Below are positions 16,830 to 25,937 of a DNA stretch of 43,174 nucleotides, piece after piece. Position 1 is the stretch's first letter. Each line of letters starts with the position of its first letter. The notes under the pieces are model-generated. The model worked only from the letters and a program-made list of their open reading frames with translations, was not told the DNA's origin and searched no databases. The position numbers were made by a program, and so were the translations under genes. Location of the stretch: positions 1 through 43,174 of the forward strand of contig JAPKMT010000028.1 of NCBI GenBank assembly GCA_026645735.1, read 5' to 3'. This stretch comes from Flexilinea sp. (GTDB lineage Bacteria > Chloroflexota > Anaerolineae > Anaerolineales > Anaerolineaceae).

Positions 16830-18734
16830 ATGAAAAGACTTCTCCACATTTTTCTGATGTCGATTACCGCTGGTTTTTCCATCACATTAGCATTGTTTCA
16901 ATTGATGCCGGGGAATAACCTCTACCCCAAAAAAGCACTTATGCTTGCAGCCGTTTTTTTGATTGGGGTATTATTTGCTGCCGGAGTCTGTTTTGTTTTA
17001 AAGAAAATCATAAATATCTCCAATAAATCGGCTGTGGTTCTTCTTGTTTTGTCGCTTTGCGCATCACTGGTTCTCACTGGATTATTCCATCTCAGTCTTC
17101 CTCAGAAAGAAATCCTGCTGAAATCCCAGAAAATTTCGATAAAGGTCCTTGATGCTTCACTCGGCAGTGAGGATACCGGAATCCGATTTTTATCACTCAA
17201 CAACGGTTATCGCGGTATTTCTTTTTCCGATTTCGAGCAAACCGGGAATTGGCAGCGGCAAAATGACGAGCTTCTCTTGCTTAATATGGAAGCTCAGGCA
17301 ACACTTTCCTTCCTGGGAAAAACCGGCAGAACAGCAGAACTCTTTTTCATTTCAGGAGATAAAGCTGGTGTTGTGGAAATTGATTGGGGAAACGGCGTTA
17401 TAGAAACCGTAGATTTAAATGCCAAATCAGAAGTAACAGAATCGAAAAGAGTAGCGCATGATTTTGGAATAATTGCAGAAAATTATGAGAAAGTCAATTT
17501 CTTTTTTAATCTTCTCTCAGTTATTTTTCTCCTTTTCTTTTTTTTATGGATCGTTCAACTTGCTTTGTGGCATTTTATTAGCCGAAAATCAAAAATGTTC
17601 AAGATCCTTTTTTTGATTTTGACTGTCTTCACGATCGTTTATCGAGTAATCAGTGTTTATCATTTTCCGTTGGGCTGGGATGAAGGTACTTATTCACGGG
17701 CTGCGATGCGTTATTCAGAAAAAATATTGACATTCAGAGCGCTGGAAATTCCCACAATTTTGTATAACCATGAGCATCCAGCATTGGTTAAACTAACCTA
17801 TTCTATTCCTGCATCGATAGATGGCAGAGATTACTTTTCACGGTTTGGCTGGAATACAATCAACAATGCGAATCTCGGGAAAGAAGATTACACGATTTTT
17901 ACAGGCAGGATGGTCAGTGCGGTTTTCAGCATTTGGCTGGTGCAGGCAGCGTTTCTTCTGATCCATCCGCTTGCAGCATTCTTTCTGATTATCGACTCTC
18001 TGGCGGCTGAATATGGCGCCCAAGCCAGACTGGAAGCTTTGCCAATGCTGTTTTCATTCTTAAGTATCTGGTTCTTCAATCAATTTATTGAACAGATGAA
18101 AAGAAACGAAAGAAAAAAGTCTCGCATGTTTCTGATTCTTTCATCACTACTCCTGGGAATGACAGCAGCCAGTAAAATTATTTACTGTGTAATCGCGTTT
18201 CCGATGCTGATCATTACAATCGAAACCTTTTTTCAGAAAAAAAATCTGCGGAAAGCCCTGGTTTTATCGCTGATGATTATGGCTTTTTCATCCTTATTAT
18301 CTTTTTACACATTCAATCCATCGCTTTGGTACTCACCGGTTGAGAGAATTAAAATGATGCTGTCATTCCATGAACAATATCAGACAAAAGCCGGAGATAT
18401 TTACCCTTTCTGGCAGCCAATTGCATGGGTCACCCGTTCTGTTGCCCATCAATCCGGCAGATACTTTGAAAAAAGTCCGCTTGCCAAAGCCCCCCATAAT
18501 TTTTTCTTTTCCTGTGATGAGCTGATATTCTTACTTGCCTGTATCGGGGCAAAGGATCTCATCAAGAAGCAGAAAATCTACATCTATTGGTTCCTCTTTG
18601 GTATGATTTTTATGTTTCTCTGGGGAACCAAATGGGAACAATATGCCTGTATTGTGGTCGTTCCTATCTGCATCACCGCATATTATGGATGCTTAAGAGC
18701 AGCGAATTGGTTGATTTCTGAAGTGAATACATAG
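16830..18734 (+). CDS. GT-C glycosyltransferase (GT39/ArnT-like, PMT_2 type)
   Basis: 634-aa polytopic membrane protein likely to transfer a sugar from a polyprenyl-phosphate donor outside the membrane. The catalytic loop motif is GWDEGTYSRAAMRY (Asp284-Glu285), followed by HEHPALVKL, both typical of PMT/ArnT-like GT-C enzymes. Unusually, about 110 soluble residues (about 100-220) are inserted between three N-terminal spans and the catalytic membrane domain. There is no Shine-Dalgarno sequence. A TATAAT at 16816-16821 ends eight bases before the ATG, so the message may be leaderless, although a -35 is not evident. The acceptor is unknown; the surrounding genes suggest a surface glycan. Confidence 0.83.
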   Translation: MKRLLHIFLMSITAGFSITLALFQLMPGNNLYPKKALMLAAVFLIGVLFAAGVCFVLKKIINISNKSAVVLLVLSLCASLVLTGLFHLSLPQKEILLKSQKISIKVLDASLGSEDTGIRFLSLNNGYRGISFSDFEQTGNWQRQNDELLLLNMEAQATLSFLGKTGRTAELFFISGDKAGVVEIDWGNGVIETVDLNAKSEVTESKRVAHDFGIIAENYEKVNFFFNLLSVIFLLFFFLWIVQLALWHFISRKSKMFKILFLILTVFTIVYRVISVYHFPLGWDEGTYSRAAMRYSEKILTFRALEIPTILYNHEHPALVKLTYSIPASIDGRDYFSRFGWNTINNANLGKEDYTIFTGRMVSAVFSIWLVQAAFLLIHPLAAFFLIIDSLAAEYGAQARLEALPMLFSFLSIWFFNQFIEQMKRNERKKSRMFLILSSLLLGMTAASKIIYCVIAFPMLIITIETFFQKKNLRKALVLSLMIMAFSSLLSFYTFNPSLWYSPVERIKMMLSFHEQYQTKAGDIYPFWQPIAWVTRSVAHQSGRYFEKSPLAKAPHNFFFSCDELIFLLACIGAKDLIKKQKIYIYWFLFGMIFMFLWGTKWEQYACIVVVPICITAYYGCLRAANWLISEVNT

Positions 18735-18807
18735 AAACAACATCGGATATGGGTCCCCATCAAGATTAATTCCGCATTTTTGTTTCAGACCGTATATTTT
18801 ATTAATT

Positions 18808-18829
18808 CTCCCCATGTTTCGAATCGCTG
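18808..18829. repeat. Short-arm end remnant of the palindromic element family
   Basis: CTCCCCATGTTTCGAATCG then CTG matches the conserved short-arm terminus. A faint opposite end, ATCGGATATGGG, lies near 18745. The hairpin is not recognisable. Confidence 0.55.
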
Positions 18830-18925
18830 GCAAAATTTTCGATCGTTGTTTGAAGCCTATCACGTGTTAGAATTAAACTGGTATATCAGAAATAAATTAA
18901 GTCCGATTTTGAAAAAAGGAGTCAG

Positions 18926-19336
18926 ATGGATAAAAACTCGTTGCATCAACAGCAAGTGAAAAAACAGATCATTTTTCCGACTGTTCTGATCGCACTCTTT
19001 GTTTTTCTTTTAATCGGATTGGTAATTTATCTCAGTATTAATTATCCGGAGATTGTTAAAAAGCTTTCGGATTTTACTATTTTCATCCTGATTGCTCTAT
19101 TGATCCTGGCTGAACTGGTTTTGATCTATATTCTGATGAATAGTATCAGTAAAACCGCTGAATGGATTAAGAAAATTCCGGAAATTGCTGATCCGCAACA
19201 GCAAAAAATGCAATCAATGAATCAAATCGTCGATGATATTCTGAAAAAATCCTATGAGCCCATGGTAAAAGTTAAATCCTGGGGTTTTGCAATAAAAACG
19301 ATCCTGGATAAAAAAACGTCAGTAAAACCTGAATAA
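18926..19336 (+). CDS. Small two-span membrane protein of unknown function
   Basis: 136 aa with two hydrophobic segments (about residues 15-38 and 48-70) and a charged C-terminal half. AAAAGGAG upstream gives a good ribosome binding site. I recognise no family. It lies upstream of a 62-aa glycine-rich membrane protein and a PfkB-like protein in the same direction, separated by palindromic element PE9. Its topology predicts both ends in the cytoplasm. Confidence 0.75.
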   Translation: MDKNSLHQQQVKKQIIFPTVLIALFVFLLIGLVIYLSINYPEIVKKLSDFTIFILIALLILAELVLIYILMNSISKTAEWIKKIPEIADPQQQKMQSMNQIVDDILKKSYEPMVKVKSWGFAIKTILDKKTSVKPE

Positions 19337-19343
19337 CTGGAAA

Positions 19344-19461
19344 CAGCAATTCGAAAAAAAGAGACTTATCTGAAAAAAACGGATTAATCATTGTTCATTT
19401 TTTTGGATAAACACAAATATAACTGAACAATGAATCACTTTTCCCATTTTTCGTATCGCTG
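19344..19461. repeat. Palindromic intergenic element PE9 (diverged, full length)
   Basis: 118 bp between CAGCAATTCGAAA (from 19344) and CCCATTTTTCGTATCGCTG (to 19461). The central stem is shorter and different: TCATTGTTCA (19388-19397) pairs with TGAACAATGA (19424-19433). The ends and length match the family although the hairpin sequence has changed on both arms. Confidence 0.65.
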
Positions 19462-19555
19462 AACTGAAATTCAAGTCTTTATTTATCAAAGTATTATTGC
19501 TTTCATCAGAATTGTCTGGTTCTGTCCAACAAAAAAATATTGCGCTGAGGTTATT

Positions 19556-19744
19556 ATGGAAGACAAAAAATGGAAAATTAAAACTTTACTGTGGGGAGCA
19601 GGAATCGGTTTAATTACAGGATTGATTACAGCCTACATCAAGATACAAAGAGCAGAATCGAAGCATGAGATGGTCCATTTTAATTCAAAAGATACCGCAA
19701 AAGTAGGTTTGGCAGTCGTTGAGATTTTAAAAAAACTCATCTGA
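19556..19744 (+). CDS. Small glycine-zipper membrane protein
   Basis: 62 aa with one hydrophobic segment containing a Gly-rich pattern (LWGAGIGLITGLITAYI), then a charged tail and a final amphipathic stretch. TGAGG before the ATG is an acceptable ribosome binding site. The stop lies three bases before the start of the PfkB-like gene, so the two are almost certainly co-transcribed. The family is not recognised. It resembles the small YtxH-like proteins in general style, and one of these lies at 21163. Confidence 0.72.
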   Translation: MEDKKWKIKTLLWGAGIGLITGLITAYIKIQRAESKHEMVHFNSKDTAKVGLAVVEILKKLI

Positions 19745-19747
19745 CCC

Positions 19748-20767
19748 ATGTCTGAATTCCCATACCTTCCATATATTCTGGTTGGTTCCCTGACACGAGA
19801 TTTCATCATAGCTCCAGGCGGAAAACCGCTGAATGATATTCAAGGCGGGCATTTATTTTATGCCGCAGCAGGATTGTATCACTGGGAAAAACAAATTGGT
19901 CTGGTGTCAAGAATCGGTACCCGGTATCCGGATGCATGGCTGGAAAAACTGAAGCAGTTCGGCATGGATATCCGGGGTATTAAAAAGACAAATCTTCCCA
20001 TCGATCAGCGATTTTTTATCAGCTACAGCGATCATGGAAAAAAGACCAATCAACAGCCTCTTGCTCATTATGCGGAGGAAGGTTTGGATTTTCCGAAAGA
20101 ATTATTAGGCTACACTGCACCAGTTTTTCATGACGACAGTCTCACGGAAAGAACCAGCCAAACGATTATCGCCAGAGACATTCCGGCTGACTATCTGGAT
20201 TCCAGATGCATTCACTTTTGTCCGTTGGATTTTCTGACCCATAATTTAATTACGCAGCATTTTTTGCAGCATGGACAAAAAATTATCACCATCGAAGCTG
20301 GCGATGGTTACATGGTACCTTCTTTTTTGAAATATCTGCCCAATTTAGTTCATGGTATTAATGCTTTTATCACTTCAGAATCCAAAATCAGACGCCTTTT
20401 TTATGAGAAACGGATTGAGGATCTGTGGCAAATGGCTGATGAAGTATCCAATTGGGGAGTCGATCTGGTGGTTATCATGAAAGAAAATCATGAAAACTTG
20501 CTTTTGGATGCGGTACATCATAAACGCCTGCGATTAAGCGCCTATTCAACAAAGAGGATCAATTTAGTCGGGATCAGTTCGGCATTCTGTGGCGGTTTTC
20601 TTGCTGGCCTGAATGAGACATATGATCCCGTAATGGCACTTATCTATGGAAATGTGGCCGCCTCCTTCGTTTTTGAAGGTAACCATCCCTATTATTCGAT
20701 GGATGTTTTCCCGGGATTGACGGAAGCAAGAATCGATTCGATGAAACAGCATTTGGTCATGGATTAA
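19748..20767 (+). CDS. PfkB/ribokinase-fold protein lacking the catalytic Asp
   Basis: 339 aa with a ribokinase-like fold: VGSLTRDFIIAPGG at the start, QGGHLFYAAAGLYHW, IGLVSRIGTRYPD, and a C-terminal helix block AFCGGFLAGL. In active PfkB kinases the last motif reads D-T-x-G-A-G-D-A-F, giving the anion hole and catalytic base. Here it is NLVGISSAF (residues 272-280), so GAGD has become GISS and the base is Ser278. The family relationship is clear but sugar-kinase activity is doubtful. A sensory, structural or different catalytic role is possible. It is coupled to the preceding 62-aa membrane protein. Confidence 0.82.
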   Translation: MSEFPYLPYILVGSLTRDFIIAPGGKPLNDIQGGHLFYAAAGLYHWEKQIGLVSRIGTRYPDAWLEKLKQFGMDIRGIKKTNLPIDQRFFISYSDHGKKTNQQPLAHYAEEGLDFPKELLGYTAPVFHDDSLTERTSQTIIARDIPADYLDSRCIHFCPLDFLTHNLITQHFLQHGQKIITIEAGDGYMVPSFLKYLPNLVHGINAFITSESKIRRLFYEKRIEDLWQMADEVSNWGVDLVVIMKENHENLLLDAVHHKRLRLSAYSTKRINLVGISSAFCGGFLAGLNETYDPVMALIYGNVAASFVFEGNHPYYSMDVFPGLTEARIDSMKQHLVMD

Positions 20768-20862
20768 TAATTTTTCAACAAAAAACGATCTACTATCAAA
20801 CTTTCAAGGCTTACTTAACCGATAGATTAATAATCAATAAAAATTTTTTACCTCTGATTTGT

Positions 20863-20959
20863 CAGTAATTCAAATTTTGAAAAAATTTTTTGAGAAAAAA
20901 AAGAAAACTTGTTATTGTGCTGTTTTTGCGCTTTGCGCAAAAACAACACAATAACAAGT
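20863..20959 (+). repeat. Palindromic intergenic element PE2 (long arm plus hairpin)
   Basis: The long-arm end CAGTAATTCAAATTTTGA (20863-20880) is followed by an A-rich arm with TTTTGAGAAAAAA. The hairpin has 25-nt arms (20907-20931 and 20935-20959) with loop TTT and one C-A mismatch at 20920/20946. The tip is GCGC-TTT-GCGC. The expected short-arm end is not recognisable; a weak GGATTCGGATT follows at 20972. It lies in the 395-base gap between the PfkB-like gene and ytxH. Confidence 0.8.
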
Positions 20960-21162
20960 AATTAGGAGCAGGGATTCGGATTATTGATCAGAAACCAGCA
21001 ATATTGGATGAGGAATTTGATCCTTTTTATAGAAAATTCCGTATACTATTATTGAGATGAACAGATTTTTCAGAACAGGATTTTATCATGCATTTTTTGA
21101 GCTGAAATAACAAAGTATGGATGAACAGACAGATGATTCGATTATATTGATTAGGAGGAAAA

Positions 21163-21378
21163 ATGAAAAAATTCAGTAATTTTCTAACAGGCGTCATCAT
21201 TGGTGGAATTGCCGGCGTCATTATCACCATTTTAGCTGCTCCTGAAAAAGGAACCGAATGGTTGGAGGAGATTCAAAAAAAATCGCAGGACATACTGGTC
21301 GAATTCAACCGTGCCGCTCAGGAATATCGGGAAGAAATGGAAAAAGACTTGGAAAAACGGAGAAATTCCGCGAATTAA
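21163..21378 (+). CDS. YtxH-family small membrane protein
   Basis: 71 aa with an N-terminal Gly-rich span (FLTGVIIGGIAGVIITILAAPEKG) followed by a charged coiled coil. This is the typical YtxH (gas-vesicle-protein-like) layout with the LAAPEKG boundary. TAGGAGG sits upstream at good spacing. Members are abundant, often stress-associated envelope proteins of unproven mechanism. It has its own terminator at 21456-21503 and converges with the peptidase gene. Confidence 0.88.
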   Translation: MKKFSNFLTGVIIGGIAGVIITILAAPEKGTEWLEEIQKKSQDILVEFNRAAQEYREEMEKDLEKRRNSAN

Positions 21379-21455
21379 CAGTTGATCTTTGATCAGATTC
21401 AACCGTTTAAAAAAAATGAGAAAAAATTTTTAATTAAAGTATCAATAAAAATTTT

Positions 21456-21503
21456 GAGAGTCGCATCTTTTCGATAAGTTGATCGATGCTGCTCTTTTTT
21501 TTT
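21456..21503 (+). terminator. Terminator after ytxH
   Basis: An imperfect stem, GAGAG-TC-GCATC, pairs with GATGC-TG-CTC (21485-21494), with inner TCGAT/ATCGA pairing, followed by nine T residues. It lies in the gap between convergent ytxH and the peptidase gene. Confidence 0.65.
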
Positions 21504-21531
21504 AATCATCTCCAATCTGTCATCGAAAAGC

Positions 21532-23454
21532 TTATTTTTCTCGTGTGATTTCAATTTTATAATCAGCTTTTTGCGAGGCATATCGATTGATGGCACTGAC
21601 GCCGAAATAACACGTTTTCGTTTCAACAACATCAAAATTACAATGGAAAACCATTGGTTCTCCACGATCGACCCGAAGGATTTCTACCTCATAATCCTCA
21701 GATGTACTTTTAAGAAAAAAGTTTAAATATGGCTGCGGCACCTGGTTGTATAACCGCAAAAATCCGGATGACTTCCAATTACTCTGATTGGATTCAGCAT
21801 CGTCATAAAAATTAATCGCTTCAACTCGAATATTATCAATCAGCGCACCATCCGCGACTAGTGCCTGATCGGTAATGTAATCAAATCGAATTGAAATTTT
21901 CTTCCCTGCAAAAGAAGATAAATCAATTATCTCATGTTGGACTCCATTGCTGTTTCCGGTGTAACCCCAGCCCAAATTAAAACCTGAGTGGTTTTGGTCG
22001 GAACCCAGTCTGGTAATAAAATTTTTCCAGGTCATGCCGTCATCTTCCGAATAAGAAACATATAAAAAATCAAATTGATCCTCAAAAGAAAAATCGATGT
22101 CATACTCCAACAGGATCTCTTCCCCGGCTTTGACAGACCTGAAATCAAATTCTCGCTGCAGAGTGGTTTCCGAATTGTTTACCGCATTGCTCCACCAGGA
22201 GTAATTCCCACTGATCGGTTTTCGGTTGATCATCGAAATAAATTCTTCTCCAGAAAATTTAATCTGATAACTTCCTTCCGGGCAAATCAGTTTAAAGTAA
22301 TCGACTCCATATTGCATGACATCGCTCGACAAAACACGGTTGCTGCAGTTGAGCGGTTGGATTGCATCAGATTGAGAGCGAATTGGAAGCTCATAATCGT
22401 TGTAATGATAATTAGCGAATGGATGCGCGATCATTCCCGCCAAATTGGTGATAATCCAATCTGAAAAAAGGTCGTCAGCGTTTATCTCCTCATCATTTCC
22501 GGAATATGCTTCCAAAGATGCGTCGATTCCATCCAGATTATTCTCAGGCTGCTGAACTATTTTTTTTATAAAATCAATTCCCATCCGATCAGTAATATAT
22601 TTGAAAAACAAAAATGATCCGCCATAATAAGGAATTCCGGAATCAGTTACAGGCCAATTGGTCAGTGATTTATCCGGATTGGAAAGATACATTTGTTCAT
22701 AAATCGTGTTGACACGAGTGTTTACTAAATACTCCGCTAAACCGGATAATCCTTCATCTATCGCTGAACCTTCATTTTGATCATGAGCGAAATGGATCAT
22801 GTGCTGATATTCATGAGCTAATGTGTTGGTAATGTGAAAAACATCATTTTTCATCAAACTGGTATTCAAAATAAATAATTCCATCGCATTGGATTGTGCT
22901 GACACCCAGACAGGATCCTCATCTCTGGAAGAGAAATAACCAAGAATATTGGCACCTGTTTTTCCGGTGAATAATACGTGAATCAAAGGATCATGATCAA
23001 CGCCAGGTGATAATTCACTTCCGAAAACTGCAAATTCATACGGATATAACGCTTGATCAAATTTATTCAATTCAGAGAAGAAATCCTCTGTAATCCACGC
23101 TATTGCTTCCCGCTCCACCCAACAGACAATATGTTCACCGATGTACTGAATAATTGCCTCAGTTTCTAAAGTCTCACTGGTATCCGTATTGATTACCCAA
23201 AAGGAACGTTCCATTCCAACCTCCCAAACGGGGATAGCAGGAATTTCATCTGGTACACTGCTCACCAAACCGAATCTGCGGGCAATCTGAACGCGATCTG
23301 CCGGTTCAACATCAGTCTTCTGTAAAACAGACAGCATTTGATGGGCCAAATATTCATCATATTCCTTTGAATCGACTTTAGATTTGGTTACAAAATTTGA
23401 AGTTAAAACTGCCAGACACAGACTGGTTATGATCAACGAATGGTTCACGAGCAT
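21532..23454 (-). CDS. Secreted zinc metallopeptidase (M30/immune-inhibitor-A style)
   Basis: 640-aa exported protein. The N-terminus has a hydrophobic signal (LIITSLCLAVLTSNF). The zinc site HEYQHMIH is at residues 214-221, with Glu215 as base, followed by EGSAIDEGLSGLAEYLV, which can supply the third ligand. This pattern occurs in M30/hyicolysin-like and M6-like peptidases. The C-terminal half (about 410-560) looks like a MAM/immune-inhibitor-A-type beta sandwich with FDFLYVSYSEDDGMTW. GAGAGG lies directly before the ATG, so a GTG two codons later (23448) is an equally good start. It is the last gene of a Wzz-Wzy-peptidase operon, 12 bases after wzy. Linkage to polysaccharide export is notable; the substrate is unknown. 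Confidence 0.85.
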   Translation of the reverse strand: MLVNHSLIITSLCLAVLTSNFVTKSKVDSKEYDEYLAHQMLSVLQKTDVEPADRVQIARRFGLVSSVPDEIPAIPVWEVGMERSFWVINTDTSETLETEAIIQYIGEHIVCWVEREAIAWITEDFFSELNKFDQALYPYEFAVFGSELSPGVDHDPLIHVLFTGKTGANILGYFSSRDEDPVWVSAQSNAMELFILNTSLMKNDVFHITNTLAHEYQHMIHFAHDQNEGSAIDEGLSGLAEYLVNTRVNTIYEQMYLSNPDKSLTNWPVTDSGIPYYGGSFLFFKYITDRMGIDFIKKIVQQPENNLDGIDASLEAYSGNDEEINADDLFSDWIITNLAGMIAHPFANYHYNDYELPIRSQSDAIQPLNCSNRVLSSDVMQYGVDYFKLICPEGSYQIKFSGEEFISMINRKPISGNYSWWSNAVNNSETTLQREFDFRSVKAGEEILLEYDIDFSFEDQFDFLYVSYSEDDGMTWKNFITRLGSDQNHSGFNLGWGYTGNSNGVQHEIIDLSSFAGKKISIRFDYITDQALVADGALIDNIRVEAINFYDDAESNQSNWKSSGFLRLYNQVPQPYLNFFLKSTSEDYEVEILRVDRGEPMVFHCNFDVVETKTCYFGVSAINRYASQKADYKIEITREK

Positions 23455-23466
23455 CCTCTCATCAAA

Positions 23467-24924
23467 TCAGAATTCCGCTGTACATTTTTGCGATTGCTGT
23501 GTCTTAATACTGCTGATAATTCCCGTGCTGGTCCACAGGTAAGGCAACGCAAAAGTATCCAGACTAAAACCTTCTAAAAGGAAAGCAATCAGGACAAAAC
23601 AACCCATCCAACCGATGGTTTGTATCAGTTTGGACTCATGGTGTATCATCACTTTCGCTCTGAACCATGAGTTCAGGATCCAGGTGAAAAAAAATGAAAA
23701 GCCAATTATTCCGGTTTCAGCCAGAATCCTGATCCAAAGACTCTTAATATTCAGCAGAGTCTCAGTTCGAAACAACAAATCGCGAACTTCAACCAGTTTC
23801 AATGCATATGCGCTCAAATTTTCCGTCATATAAAAACCTGCATGTCCCAAACCAACCCCCCCAAGAGGAAATTGATTGAAGATTTTAAAACCGCTATCCC
23901 AATAGACAAAACGTGCCGCCAGACTTAATTTTTCAGCAAGATACATCAGCGAATCATTTCTTCCGCGTAAATCAAGCTGAAATAAATTTGCCATCCGGTA
24001 ATCTAATTTACTGAGCGTCCAACCTAAAAACAGAAGAAACATTGCAATCAATAATATAAAAAGAACGATGATTAAGATTGAGACAGGTTTGTATCTTGTT
24101 TTTTTCGATACGATGGACTGTCTTCTCCATAATAAAGAGAAAGTAAAAAACAACACTGTCAACAAGAATGCTGCCAAACCCACACGGGACAGTGTCAGAT
24201 ATAGAATCACTATTCCAAACAGGAAAAGAAATCTCTCAAAAGTCAACCAGCCAAAGCGTCGGCCATGTGAAGTAAAACCGGTTATTGCAGATGCAAACCA
24301 TAACGGCAGATACAGTAAATTCAACTGGTGCGCCAACCATGACGGTTCCAGGGTAAATCCAACAAATCGCTGCCGATAAAGAGGACCGATGGAAAGAAAA
24401 AAATGTATATTTTTCATCCACTCCGGATAGCGATAACTGGTATACCAGAAAACGGCTTGTAAAAAAGTCCACAGGAGAACGATAAAACCGCTCCAATTCA
24501 AGATGCGCAAAGTAAAACGCAGTCTGGTTTCATCCTGAGACCATAGAGCAGATGCTATATAGAATCCGAAACCAATCAGCAGTGTAAGGATTGCAGATAT
24601 CGAAGCAGAAAACACACTGGCGTGTTTGTATTCCGGAATTGCATAAAAAAAAGATATCAGTGTTGCAATTAAGCTGATAATGACGAAACAAATCAGCGGA
24701 ATTGCGTTTGCAGGCAGAGAATGGGTTGCAATGAGTTTCGGCAGGACGTAGAAGAGCAGGATTACGATCAGCAAGAGCCCAGAGGGTGCAGCAACCACAT
24801 CAGAATGCACAAGCTTCACCACCAAAGGCATTGATGTGATTGGAAGCAAAAAAAAGAATACAAAAAAAACTGCATACCAAATTCTGGATTCAAAAATCCG
24901 AAAAAAGTTCTTTTTCAGGTTCAT
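23467..24924 (-). CDS. O-antigen ligase/polymerase-like membrane protein (Wzy_C type)
   Basis: 485 aa with about twelve hydrophobic segments and a large loop before the C-terminal spans. That loop carries the characteristic FPLGGVGLGHAGFY and, later, SLWIRILAETGIIGF, the two hallmarks of the Wzy/WaaL family. It probably polymerises lipid-linked repeat units of a surface polysaccharide at the outer face of the membrane. It lies 16 bases after the Wzz-like gene and 12 before the metallopeptidase. Polymerase rather than ligase is favoured by the Wzz neighbour. Confidence 0.88.
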   Translation of the reverse strand: MNLKKNFFRIFESRIWYAVFFVFFFLLPITSMPLVVKLVHSDVVAAPSGLLLIVILLFYVLPKLIATHSLPANAIPLICFVIISLIATLISFFYAIPEYKHASVFSASISAILTLLIGFGFYIASALWSQDETRLRFTLRILNWSGFIVLLWTFLQAVFWYTSYRYPEWMKNIHFFLSIGPLYRQRFVGFTLEPSWLAHQLNLLYLPLWFASAITGFTSHGRRFGWLTFERFLFLFGIVILYLTLSRVGLAAFLLTVLFFTFSLLWRRQSIVSKKTRYKPVSILIIVLFILLIAMFLLFLGWTLSKLDYRMANLFQLDLRGRNDSLMYLAEKLSLAARFVYWDSGFKIFNQFPLGGVGLGHAGFYMTENLSAYALKLVEVRDLLFRTETLLNIKSLWIRILAETGIIGFSFFFTWILNSWFRAKVMIHHESKLIQTIGWMGCFVLIAFLLEGFSLDTFALPYLWTSTGIISSIKTQQSQKCTAEF

Positions 24925-24940
24925 TTTCGTTATCCGATCA

Positions 24941-25735
24941 TCAGGTTTTCAAATCGGATCGCTTTGACAGATCCTCAGAAGGAATTCCCAGTTTTTCAAA
25001 CGAGTCATGCGAAAAAAAAATGCATACAAGAAAGAATAACAAACCTATTATCGAACCAATTATGGTCAGGAATCCATGGGAGGAACCACTTTGCTTTAAG
25101 TCTATATGGTCCAGATTCATTGGTCCGAATAAAATTGCTGAAGAAATTCCGTTTGAAAGATGTCTTTGATGTGCAATCTCTTCGCTATTTTTCTGAATTT
25201 TATCTAAAAGAGTCTCGAAATTCGGTTCATCACAGATGACCGGAGGGACACCATTTACTGATTCCTGGACACAAGATTCCATTCCGGTAGATCGAATTTC
25301 AAGTATTTCAGCTTGCCTTGCGTGGTTTTGACTGTCCGCCAATACCGAATATGCGGTTTCAAGCCACAAACGGGCGCGTCTTACTGCATCTGCAGCATCC
25401 TTGCTGGAAACTGTCAGAGACCAGAAGTCAATTGTCCGTTCAATGCGGATATTTTCCCGGAACGATGCAGGAGAACATGCTTCCAATTTTTGGCAAACGG
25501 ATTGCAATACCAAATCGGAGTTGATAATATCTTCCGCAATACCAAGCATCCTGTCTTCTTCCAATTCATCCAGTGACCCTGTTCGATTATAGTCAATGGC
25601 AGTAGTCAAATAGACAGAAACACTGTAAACACGGGGAAGAATATAAAAAAGTAAAAAACCTGCGATTCCTCCAATAATCATCAGAATCACACATTTTCGC
25701 CAGTTTTGAATAATTTTTTCTGCGTAATACTTCAT
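24941..25735 (-). CDS. Wzz-like polysaccharide chain-length protein
   Basis: 264 aa with two membrane spans, one near the N-terminus (CVILMIIGGIAGFLLFYIL) and one near the C-terminus (FLTIIGSIIGLLFFLVCIFF). They bracket an extracytoplasmic helical domain, the topology of Wzz/capsule chain-length determinants without a kinase domain. The canonical Pro-rich motif before the second span is not obvious. It leads an operon with the Wzy-like polymerase and a secreted metallopeptidase. Element PE3 lies just upstream. Confidence 0.8.
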   Translation of the reverse strand: MKYYAEKIIQNWRKCVILMIIGGIAGFLLFYILPRVYSVSVYLTTAIDYNRTGSLDELEEDRMLGIAEDIINSDLVLQSVCQKLEACSPASFRENIRIERTIDFWSLTVSSKDAADAVRRARLWLETAYSVLADSQNHARQAEILEIRSTGMESCVQESVNGVPPVICDEPNFETLLDKIQKNSEEIAHQRHLSNGISSAILFGPMNLDHIDLKQSGSSHGFLTIIGSIIGLLFFLVCIFFSHDSFEKLGIPSEDLSKRSDLKT

Positions 25736-25780
25736 TGTAAAATATTATAAATGAGTAATGGTTTTTTTCCGAATAATCCG

Positions 25781-25858
25781 CAATTCAAAATATGGATTGA
25801 TTTTTCGAATAAAGAAAGAAAATTTGTTGTTCTTCAGGTTGGTTCATATTTCGAATTA
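25781..25858 (+). repeat. Palindromic intergenic element PE3 (half hairpin deleted)
   Basis: About 78 bp. The left end CAATTCAAAATATGGATT leads into the long arm with TTTTTCGAATAAAGAAAG and one hairpin arm, AATTTGTTGTTCTT (to 25833). The second arm is missing, and TTCATATTTCGAATTAC closes the element. The long arm matches PE1 in reverse. It lies between divergent Wzz and dehydrogenase genes. Confidence 0.72.
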
Positions 25859-25937
25859 CCGGATTGGATAAAGAAAAATTTATGTCTTAGGTAAAGTATA
25901 ATAATGATTATTTCAAATGGATTCACAAGGAGAAATG

